Shown in pieces: positions 10,905-21,400 of a DNA stretch of 64,000 nucleotides. Position 1 is the stretch's first letter. Each line of letters opens with the position of its first letter. Below the pieces are notes generated by a model that saw nothing but the letters and a program-made list of their open reading frames with translations, did no database searches and was not told the DNA's origin. Source of the DNA: Ostrinia nubilalis (taxonomy: Eukaryota; Arthropoda; Insecta; Lepidoptera; Crambidae); NCBI RefSeq assembly GCF_963855985.1, contig NC_087112.1:9054501-9118500 (forward strand), read 5' to 3'. The position numbers and the translations under genes are program-made.

Positions 10905-11160
10905 ATGGTAAATATTACAAAATATGGGCATGAAAGATGGGGCAGAAAGGTTCTGGAATGGAGGCCGCGTACCGGAAAACGCAGCGTGGGACGTCCACCT
11001 ACAAGGTGGACCGACGACATCGTAAAGGTAGCAGGGAAGCGCTGGACGCAGACCGCTGCCAATCGATCAACATGGAAAGCATTGGGGGAGGCCTATGTTC
11101 ATTGTTCAGCAGTGGACGTCCTATGGCTGAAATGATGATGATGATGATGATTACAAAATA
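10905..11160 (+). mobile_element. RTE-type LINE 3' end with (ATG)n tail
   Basis: Encodes [20 protein letters not shown] and GRPPTRWTDDIVKVAGKRW, the C-terminus seen across lepidopteran RTE elements, then ends with atgatgatgatgatgatg. It is 5'-truncated. A second scrap in the same orientation class (cgtccactgctggacaaagg) lies at 11255-11320. Confidence 0.85.
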
Positions 11161-11836
11161 TGACACCACAATATTGATTAATTTATCAGCTGTAGTTAAA
11201 TTGATGTGGGTAGGACCTTTGTACCCCATTGGTATTCTCTCATGGCATAAGTTCGTTCGTTCGTTTCAGCCGAAAGACGTCCACTGCTGGACAAAGGCCT
11301 CCCCCAAGGATTTCCACAATAAGTATAATAATGTAAATACCATGCTTACATTATGTATAACACTTTTGCAATATTTTCACAGCGTTACATATTTTTATTT
11401 CTCTCTCTAAGAACCAAAAGTAGTTATTTCACAAATCTAGACTTGTATTCACAGACTCAAGTATTCATTCAAAGAAAAAATAGGGAACTTAAAAAAAACC
11501 AAATGCCTAACATGAACAACTGTGTGAATTGCATACCATGTTACTGTTACAACCATGAAAGATTAAAAAACTGAAGATAAATGATGATAAGTCAGTCTCA
11601 TTTCGAGTCATCTTGATGTTGATACAGTAAGTCGCTGATAGTTTTTATAGAAGTGAGCACCTAATAATATTATAGTAGACCATTTATAGGACAAACGTTT
11701 TTACAAAGCTTATTTCGCTGTTATAAAATTGTTACTAATATAAAAGGCCATATTATGAACTTAAAACTTGATTTAAACTTGAGTATAAATATACTGTGAT
11801 TGGTGCATACATTTATTCTTGGGTTTGATCGATTGA

Positions 11837-11952
11837 TGCCCATTTTCACCATCAATCCCTAATTTTTAAGTGACTCCTATGGTAACACTTATCAGGAATT
11901 TTGTTTTCATAGGGGTCACTTAAAAATTAGGGATTGATGGTGAAAACGGGCA
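11837..11952. mobile_element. Compact palindromic MITE, 116 bp
   Basis: Two ~45-bp arms (tgcccattttcaccatcaat ... and ... attgatggtgaaaacgggca) joined by a short loop. The arms match the ends of the THAP-bearing element at 6944-7577, so this is probably its internally deleted derivative. Confidence 0.88.
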
Positions 11953-13740
11953 AGAAACTCAATTTGAGTATTGTTTCAGAATATGGTTTTTTGACATACA
12001 ATATAATGCTGTTGACATTTTTTAGCCAGTAATCATAACAAAACAAATCTTATTAGACAAAATTAGAAGAAATTAATAATTTAATATGAAGTTAATATTG
12101 CTACATTCATGAAAAGAAAGAAAAAAGTTCAGAAGGATCCGAGAGCGAAAAACTGTCCCAACTGAGCATAGTCCAAACACGACCATTATGATTCGGTGTT
12201 CTCCATATTCATGTATTTTTTTTGGCTAAACAGTCTAATGTTATAATTAAAAAAAACCTCAAGCAAAGTAAACTAATTCTAAGAAAACATATCACTCAAT
12301 TTTTAAAGCAGTTTCATTATTATTTATTAAATTATGAAATTAGTAAATCACCAAGGACCTAAAATACACTTGCAAATAATAACGAAATATTCTGTAAATA
12401 TTGTCTGAAAAGATTTTCATTCAAATCACTATAAAAATTTTCTCAGCTAAATACAATATGACAGAGTTTGATCATTGTTGTTCGTTGTTCTTGGCATCGA
12501 GTCAAAATACGAGATATCTACCTCATAGTTGAAAATTACTGTCAATGATTTAAAATGTTTTTCGCAATCTCGTCATTCGGACGCAAAAATAAACGATCCC
12601 GAAACGTGTATTTAAATTATTTGTCAGACAGTTGAGGTTTTCAATTAGAAAAATTACACCCTACCTCTTGAAGCAATAATAATTGTGTAAAAATACGTAA
12701 TTATATGTTAATTCTTTCAGATGTTACAAAAGAAAGACTTGCAAATAATATTATAAACTAAGATTCTGTTACTTTGAATTTTAGATGATGTAAGAAGTGA
12801 ATCAACCTCTTCCTTATGGTGTCTCAAAAATACGTCAAATTGAGAAGATATCTTGAAAGGTTCCTCCCCTAACGAATTTTATTATTCTGGTTTTGTATTC
12901 TGGACAGTGACAGAAAGTTAACATCGAAATTATACTTTTGCCCGTCACTGCTAGTATGTACTCGCCTACTAGTGCCTTCAACAAGTAAGGTTGTCCAAGC
13001 GATAAATACTGGTACATATACCAGAAGTATGCACATACATACTTAACGTGTCGTGAAAAACGCAATAAAGCGTTTACACCATCAAAAAATTATAGGCTCT
13101 AAATGTATGGGCTTGTATTAGATTTTATAACCAAATGGAAACACACAATTCTCATCCAGTTATGTTAGAGAAACAGTATTATTTATATTTAATTTATAGC
13201 AAACGTTTATGAATAAGATGCTTGCCGAATAATAGGGTACTTCTACTTATCCTATGAAATTGTGATTTGATTGCAGGGAAGGGTCCTATGAATCAATTTT
13301 ATGTGATGAAAAATGTTTAAAAGTACTTTATTGACACACTGATTTTGAGCTAAGAATATGGTTCAAGTTTTTTTTAAACCACTATTGGTAATTATGTTGA
13401 GCTGATACGGATTATAAACATTGTATTACTATTTGATTTTGCAAAAGATTTTACCAAATCATTTGGCTGAAGATGTTCAAAAGTGTGATTACATTGTAGT
13501 TTAAAATTAAAATTTGATCTTTAATTAATTAGTGAGTCTGATTATCGTGAAATATTTAATCGACAGCACATTGTACTATACAATTTAGTTACAATATCTT
13601 TCATAAACTACTTAAGGCTGTACATTACAATGTAACCACAGTTTTTGGGCCAGCAGATTGAAAGCACCCATGTTATGCGCAAATTTTGTTTCATTATTAA
13701 TTGAGTTTAATTCTTATGTAAGGATTTTGTGAATCTAAGT
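11953..13740. other. AT-rich intergenic DNA
   Basis: About 1.8 kb with no supported gene, satellite or transposon end. Short open frames here have no splice context or family resemblance. Confidence 0.55.
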
Positions 13741-13754
13741 TTTGTCTTTTGCGA

Positions 13755-14752
13755 GAATGTACAGTAGTACACAATTAATAAGGCTCACCGATGTACCTGC
13801 GCAGAAGACGAATTTAAGTAGCGCGGGAAATGCTATTGACCAATCGGGATACTCCACGCACGGCGCGTCTTCTTCCTGTGCCGGTATTGGTCCGTCGCCG
13901 CGTCATGTTTGCGCGCGCTGTGACACATGTTAGTCAGCCGCCATACTCTAGAGTGCGTAGACGCGTTGCAGACAAAAGTACACTTAGTGGCAAAAAAAGT
14001 GTTTTATTTTTGTGAGCCTCCAATCTCCGTACATCTACACATTCACAATTCATTAATAGATTCAGCATTCACTCTTCTCACATTCGGAAATTCAAATATT
14101 TATTTGCCATTTAGTAGAGTACAGTATATTAAAGATGTTATGATAAATAAAATAAAGTTCATTATCGTAATTCGCTACAATTATATGTAGCATGCAACTA
14201 TTAACATTTCTAAATTATGGATTAAATACATCCCACAAAAATAATCCTACTAATATTATAAATACGAAAGTTTGGATGTCTGGATGTTTGTTACTCTTTC
14301 ACGCAAAAACTATTGAACGGATTTTGATGAAACTTTACAGTATTATTGTTTATAACCCAGAATAACATAATATAGGCTATAATTTATGACGATCTATGAC
14401 AAACTAAATCTCACGCGGGTGAAACCGCGGGCAAAAGCTAGTAAATAAATAAATACATAATAGACGCGTACATTGCTCCGATCGATCCCAAAGTATGTAG
14501 CAAAAACACATTTATAATTTGTTTTTTAAGAAGTCTATTTATTTATTTAAATACTCTATTAAACTTTTTTTGGCAAAAAGATAAATTTTTTATTCCCCGT
14601 AATTCCGTTACAATTGGCCTGCAGTGTAATTATGAAATGGGCGGGGCTTGCGCAAGTGCGACGGGGAACATAATCGGAAAAATTTTGTCCTTGTCTGCGT
14701 GGCCGAAGATTCACGACGCGCCTTATTAAATGTGTACTACTGTACATTTGTA
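13755..14752. mobile_element. Possible ~1-kb TIR element with CpG-rich ends
   Basis: The string aatgtacagtagtacacaat plus taataaggc at 13756-13787 is repeated inverted at about 14713-14752 (attaaatgtgtactactgta). Both ends are followed inward by CpG-rich DNA unlike the surroundings. No transposase frame. A Helitron sits inside. Confidence 0.45.
14245..14441 (+). mobile_element. Lep1-like Helitron
   Basis: Starts TCCTACTAATATTATAAATA, contains gtttgttactctttcacgca and ends accgcgggcaaaagctag followed by T. The TC start, CTAG end and A/T insertion site fit the well-known non-autonomous lepidopteran Helitron family. Confidence 0.85.
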
Positions 14753-14759
14753 TATTTTA

Positions 14760-15804
14760 TAATTAATATTATAGTTTTAAGATCAGAAGCGTGCGGTTAA
14801 TTACACTTGTCAAGGAGAAAATTATTTCTAACAGATTTTCTTGAATGATTCATATTTTTGTTATAATTAGAAAATGATAAAGACGACTGACGTTATTTAT
14901 TTTTAAATTTTTGAAACATGTTGGACTATGTCAATGTCATTTAAAAATGATTTAATTATTTATCTTCTCCAATCTGAATGAATCCAACAGTTTTCAATAT
15001 TAATTGATTCATTTTCGATTGAAAAATGTTGGCGTTGTCATATTCCAACATTATCTAAATAAGTAAGGATAATTTTGGATAGTACTAACGGCGACTACAT
15101 AATGCTGTGATTCTCGATTTTTGTATCAATGTTATTAATCAACAGTTTGCCCTCAAATCGAATATTATTTATAGTATAAATATATTGCTGAAGAAATACT
15201 GTGCTAAAACCTGATCAGTCGTAAATGTGTTTAATCAATGTCAATTTACTGTTGAAATCGATTATAAAGAGTATAGCAGTTAATCGCCAACGTCAAATCG
15301 ATCATAACTCGAGACACGAGTCAACGTGACCACGGCTCAATGTGATTGATATTTATCATAATTTATGTTTAGGTGGTTAATTTATTGTTTCACGTTTCCT
15401 ATATTTTTTGAAAAATAATAATTAGATTATAATAGAACTCTGTAGTTTTATTTCAAGTTTAGTTTTAAAGATGCCTTCGTTTTTCTGACGTCTAAAAGTA
15501 TTTCGGCCTAAAACAGGAATTTAGTTTGAAGTTGTAACGTTTTCTCAAACTTAAATTGCTTATTATGAAATAAAACAACAATATTTAATTTCATTGTTTA
15601 TTCAGCTCCTTGACCGAAACTGTAGTAGAGTATAGAAAACATCGACAAAACTGTTTAAGTACAAACAATAAATAAAATGGTGACGATACTCAGTCAGATC
15701 GTAAAAATCGTACAACCTAAAATGAAACTGTAGTAAATGATACATGGAGTGGTCACGCTGCAAGCAATGACAGTTAGCACCTTGGTGATTAATTTTATAA
15801 ATAT
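14760..15804. other. AT-rich intergenic DNA
   Basis: No gene or clear repeat recognised. Confidence 0.5.
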
Positions 15805-15993
15805 CGTGTCATCCACGAAGACGCGTCCCTACCAATTTTTGCTCGAGGAAAGCGCGGGGTGCGGGGAGTTTGATCCGAGCAATCCGAGCGGCATTATTAT
15901 AGTGTGCGTGTGCACACATGGATAATTTAGCGTGTGCCGATAACACTCAAACATTAGCGGAAGAATGGTGGGGCGCGTCTTCGTGAATGACAC
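15805..15993. mobile_element. MITE with ~23-bp inverted ends
   Basis: Left end cgtgtcatccacgaagacgc and right end gcgtcttcgtgaatgacacg form an inverted pair about 190 bp apart, with a GC-rich interior. Confidence 0.7.
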
Positions 15994-16240
15994 GCTATAT
16001 CCCTCTCGCTTAGTTGGTAAAAATATGTGCGCTTAGCTGGGTTCAAATACTACAATATCGATAATTTGGATCAATATTCCACACTCAGAATACGGAACAA
16101 ACCAGAAACCGTCAACGGGCGTAAATGTGTATTCATATAAAGTACTCCAAATCGCACTACTTTGACTTTAGAGCAATCAGTCAATGGCCGGCGCGCGCAT
16201 TGTTTACATATCCGTCAGATTGACACTTTATAATTAAATT

Positions 16241-16924
16241 ATGCCGTCTTGTGCCGTTCCAACATGTAAGAATGCTACTGGAATTACGAAGAAAGTGCAT
16301 GGGATCATGTTTTATCCGTAAGTAGCACATTTCCAATTCATTTTAATTAAATAATAATTTTCAAAAAAAATCACGGTTGTATTTTGTAAGTGTTGCCACA
16401 GTTCAACGGAATATTTTACCCTACTTTTTTATATTGAATTACATTTGTCTACTTATAAAAAATTCACGCGTTAATTTTGTTAGCGTTACCACAGAATAAT
16501 GGAATATTTTCCCCATCCTTTTTGTTTTAATTAGTTTTTAGTGTAATTTCATCCATGACATGACAACCTGATTAATTAAATTATAAGTGCCACTTGTGGT
16601 CTAAACTGAATAAATATTTTTGATTTTGATTTGATTTCAATATATTGAATTAATTTATAATATTACTCCCTAATAATGAGGAGATAATAAATTACTATCG
16701 TGAATTTCATACTTTCCCATTTATTCAAAAGTAAGGCATTGGTATCAACAGATCAGCAGCAGCAATATTTGTATATTTAATAATAATTTTAAGTAATTAA
16801 TTATTGCTTACATACTTACTCTGATTTTTTTTCAGGATACACAGCCAGAGTTGCCTCGCAATCAAATTTAAGTATTGGTGATGTTTTTGATTCGGATTCT
16901 GTTTTTGACTCCAAGAAAAGTTAA
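16241..16924 (+). pseudogene. Small THAP zinc-finger gene or relic, two exons
   Basis: Exon 16241-16320 starts at an ATG and encodes MPSCAVPTCKNATGITKKVH then GIMFYP, the classical start of a THAP domain (first two cysteines, C-x4-C), with donor gtaagt. A good acceptor (ttttttttcag) at 16837 leads to a frame TARVASQSNLSIGDVFDSDS ending in TAA at 16922-16924, followed by AATAAA near 16979. The phases do not match, and the rest of the THAP fold (second C, H, AVPTF-like box) is missing. Either a middle exon was lost or the gene is broken. THAP proteins bind DNA and are often transposase-derived. Confidence 0.5.
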
Positions 16925-17610
16925 ACTAAAAGCACTACTGCGCCGTAAACAAATGTTTTGTTGTCGATATGTTTACATAATAAAGAACCTTAAGTTTCTT
17001 TTTTGTTTTACTTGGCATTCTAAAATTTATATTCGACTTTTGTAATTGACTTTTAAATAACATATTATACCTACATAAAATATAGTACATATATTACACT
17101 ATTTAATAGAAATAAATAATCATCTTACACTTAGTTACTTCGGAGTAAAAATTAAATTCATAGGTAGGTAGGTACTATCTATGCCTATGGCCAGTCATGT
17201 CGTCTCGTTCTATCGCAAAGAATCACCATTTGATAAGAGCGAGAGCAAAAACGGAAATGGATAGTTAACACTGGCCGTGTGTACTTATTTCACTTACTTA
17301 TTTTTTACTTGTTTAACATCTCTTTAAAAAATTACATAATTTTACCCCAAAAATGGGGGTGTCACACGGCGCTAGTAACACTAAAGGGGGTAGAGGGGCG
17401 CGGGAGGGGAAGTATTTTGGACACAAGTTGCCGCGTAGAAATGTTATCGAACACTCCTTCTGGTTTGTTCTGTATTCTGAGATTCCACAATACAAGCAAG
17501 TTTACGTCTTCATAAAAACCTTCATGCAGGTTAAACAGGATTGAACAATTTGAGCCTTAGGTACTGAAGTACAATTTTTGCTTATTGGATCATAAGACAA
17601 GGCAATTAGG
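16925..17610. other. Gap between THAP relic and minus-strand 3' UTR
   Basis: No gene supported. A common LINE-tail string (gtctaaactgaataaatatt) lies just upstream, at about 16598-16620. Frames at 17279-17544 have no recognisable domain. Confidence 0.5.
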
Positions 17611-18435
17611 TTTATTATGGTAGCCATCTTACTGCCACTGCATTGTGAAGGGCCTGTATTAAGAAACACTGGTCTGAAAAGCCAGTTTCAGATTATAATA
17701 CTTAGTTCTACCCTGGTTTCAAAATTTACTGCTTATTCTAGGACTGATAACGACTGTTATTAGTTGAAAAGCGGCTATCTAACTCATTGAAATTCAATGT
17801 TTTCGATTTAAAGACAAAACAGTAGGCAGTAAGATTAAATTATGAGTCGCTAGACGATACTGCCGTTTCAGTTTAGCTAAGGGTTGTCAATTTAGAAAAT
17901 ATGAGCACTGCTTGCAATGAGACCTACATTTCACAAACAATTATTCTTACAATTAACAAAATGGCGATGGCACAGCACATAAATAATGTAATAAATATGT
18001 ATGGAAAGATGGGATGTTGGTACAAAAGTACAATTTATAACATGAAACATGAATACCAATGATATACGAGTCGTAAGAATTATTTAGAGATCTTAACCTA
18101 AAATTAGAGCGAAGTTCCCATTAAAAACAGTTAAATTCACTCCCATATAAAATTGAGTATAATACTTTAATAAAAATCGAGTAAGTACTCAAAATTAATT
18201 GAAATTGCACATTTCAAGGCACTTGTTCAATAAAAATGCATCTCCTATCAGTCCTATATAAAATACAATAAATACAATTTTAAATCTAAGAGATATTCGT
18301 CGAATTATTAAAAGGTTACAACCGTGGCTTAACTAGGGTATAATATAATTGGCAAGTATGTTAGGTGACTTTACAACTTCACGAGGGTTAAAACGTAGCT
18401 TTGGCAATTGAACAGCGATGGATCTCACTCAGCGG
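17611..18435 (-). other. Probable 3' UTR of the LIM-domain gene
   Basis: Lies downstream of the stop codon at 18436-18438 on the minus strand. A minus-strand AATAAA (tttatt at about 17611) could end the transcript. The extent is inferred. Confidence 0.45.
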
Positions 18436-18438
18436 TCA
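18436..18438 (-). CDS. Stop codon at start of the terminal exon
   Basis: The first good acceptor downstream (taaatattttttcag at about 18439-18453) is followed at once by TGA, so the protein would end RFV-stop. The rest of this exon is 3' UTR. An alternative acceptor further on is possible. Confidence 0.65.
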   Translation of the reverse strand, partial: 

Positions 18439-21400
18439 CTGAAAAAATATTTAAAATTAAATTCACGTTCTACCAAGCGACTAATTGAGTAGTTGATATT
18501 ATAAATTCTATGAAGTAAATCTTCTAAAAACACTTCGTTCTAGCCATGAAAACCAAGTTAGATCTGGATTGCGTAATGTGGCAGAACATTACTTATGCAA
18601 AGTTTAATTTATGTTTCTTACCACAAATCGATTGACTTTGGGCACGAAGGTTTTTGTGACAGTAGTCTGTTGCACTTTCATGTTCTCGAACTTTTCTCGC
18701 AGGCTGCAACAAGATAGTTTCATTTATTGAATAAATAATTGCTAAAATTTGGTAATAATTCCTTTGGCAATTATCGGGATTTTCTAGCGTTGCGTGGCTG
18801 CAACAGCTATGGCCCTAATCTTGGTGTCTTGGCAAGACTTGTTGTTGGGCGCGTGTCGCGGCGCGGCGGGCTCGCTCTCCGACCAGTGCTCGAAGCTCAA
18901 GAACTATCTAAAGCCCGGTCCGTGAGCACGTAGAATTTTGTCCAATGACTCCTAGCTACCCATCCTTATCGCTCGCGCGTAATTATATTGCTGTCGCAAC
19001 TGTGCGACGGGCGCCCGCAGTGAGTGTGCGAGCGCGAAAGCAACATAATTACGCGCGAGCGATAAGGATGGGTAGCTAGGGGTCATTGGACAAAATTCTA
19101 CGTGCTCACGGACCAGACTATAGACACGGCAGCGTGTTAAGCCAAGTTCAAGCAACAGAACTGGCGAGCAGCACCGTGTGTATTACATGAACCATTTGAA
19201 TCCACTTTTGACCTCCTCCTTGGTGTTACCAAAGCGCGCAATCCTCATCACGCGTTAGTTCCCACTGAAAACCAGCTTTTTGTGTCATGTCGCGATTTTT
19301 GCTGAGCGGGCAAGTTCAGCAAAATTTTAAGGTAATCATGTCTACTCTTGTTTTGTCCGCCACATTTTTTGATTTTCTTACCTTTTAGCCGTTTCCAGCT
19401 GCGATTCCCCGTCTTCGTCCTGCTCGGCGCGCTCGATGTTGGGTGCGTGCCTGGGCGCGGCGGGCTCGCTCTCCGACCAGTGCTCGAAGCTCAAGAACTA
19501 TCTTGACACGCGGTAGCGTATCAAGCCAAGTTCAAGTAACAGAACTGGCGAGTAGCACCGTGTGTAATATTACACGAGCCACTTGATCCCCTAATTTTTG
19601 CAATTATGGTAGCGTTACCTTTTAGCCGTTTCCAGCTGCGACTCCCCGTCTTCGTCCTGCTCGGCGCGCTCGATGTTGGGTGCGTGCCTGGGCGCGGCGG
19701 GCTCGCTCTCCGACCAGTGCTCGAAGTTCAAGAACTACTCTAATTGTTACAATGTCAGTGGTGTTACCTCTTAGCCATGTCCAGCTGCGACTCCCAGTGT
19801 TCGAAGTCCAAGAACTATCTAGACACGCGTGTTTAAAGGCAAGTTCAAGTAACAGAACTGGCGAGCAGCACCGTGTGTATTACACGAACCATTTGGAGCC
19901 ACTTTTGACCTCATTCTTATATTTACAATGATTGCTTAGCGGGCGCCTGTTCAGCATATTTTTAAGGTAATTGTAGTTGTACTTGTTTTGTCCGCCACAT
20001 TTTTATGATTTTCTTATTTTTATTCTTACCTTTTAGCAGTCTCGAGCTGCGATTCCCCGTCTTCGTCCTGCTCGGCGCGCTCGCTCTCCGACCAGTGCTC
20101 GAAGCTCAAGAACTATTCTTATTGTTACAATGTCAGTGGTGTTACCTCTTAGCCATCTCCAGCTGCGACTTCCAGTGCTCGAAGATCAAGAACTCTCTAG
20201 ACACGCGGCAGCGTGTCAAGCCAAGTTCAAGTAACAGAACTGGCAAGCACCACCGTTAAAATTACATTTTTGACTCCCTCATTGTTACAATGATAGTGGT
20301 GTTACCTTTTAGCCGTTTCCAGCTGCGATTCCCCGTCTTCATCTTGCTCGGCGCGCTCGATGTTGGGCGCGTGCCTGGGCGCGGCGGGCTCGCTCTCCGA
20401 CCAGTGCTCGAAGCGGTCGCGGAAGCTCTTGGTGCGGGCCAGCTGCTGCGCCTGGAAAGAACGATAAATCAAATAAAAAATGTATTCAATTCTGGCACTA
20501 ATAGTAGATACTTATTATGTATGCTAAATGTATATTTAACCCCGCTTTTACACTGAATTGCTTCCGTTAAATTAAAGTAACGTAAGGGGGGTGTTGCGTT
20601 ACTATGTCTAGGGAAGATGTGTTAATAGTAACACACTGGATGTGTTAAAAGCAATAGATGGGGATGTTGTTCTACTATGTTTAAGGGGGCGGGGTCGCCG
20701 GTGTGTTTATTATGACTAGGGGAATGTGTTACTATGTCTAGAGGGATGTGTTACTATGTCTAGAGGGGTGTGTGTTACTATGTCTAGGGGGAAGTGTTAC
20801 TATATCTAGGGGGATGTGTTACTATATCTAGGGGGATGTGTTACTATATCTAGGGGAGATGTGTTACTATGTCTAGGGGGATGTGTTACTATATCTAGGG
20901 GAGATGTGTTACTATGTCTAGGGGTATGTGTTACTATGTCTAGGGGGATATGTTACTATGTCTAGGGCAATGTTGTATTATTATGTCTAGTCTATGTACC
21001 TGTTTCAAGGCTTCGTCCCTCTCGCGAGCCTCGTAATACGCGCTGCGTCGCTCCTCCTCGCTGTCCTCCTCGTACTCCGAGCTGTATTCGTCTTCCTCCT
21101 CCGTGGTGTCGCCGGTGTGGTTATTATGACTAGGGGGACGTGTTACTATGTCTAGAGGGAATGTGTTACTACGTCTAGAGGGATGTGTTACTATATCTAG
21201 GGGAGATGTGTTACTATGTCTAGGGGTATGTGTTACTATGTCTAGGGGGGATGTGTTACTATATCTAGGGGTGATGTGTTACTATGTCTAGGAGGCACGT
21301 TATGTTAATATGTCTAGGGATGTTGTATTTCTGTCTATGTACCTGTTTCAAGGCTTCGTCCCTCTCGCGAGCCTCGTAATACGCGCGGCGGCGCTCCTCC

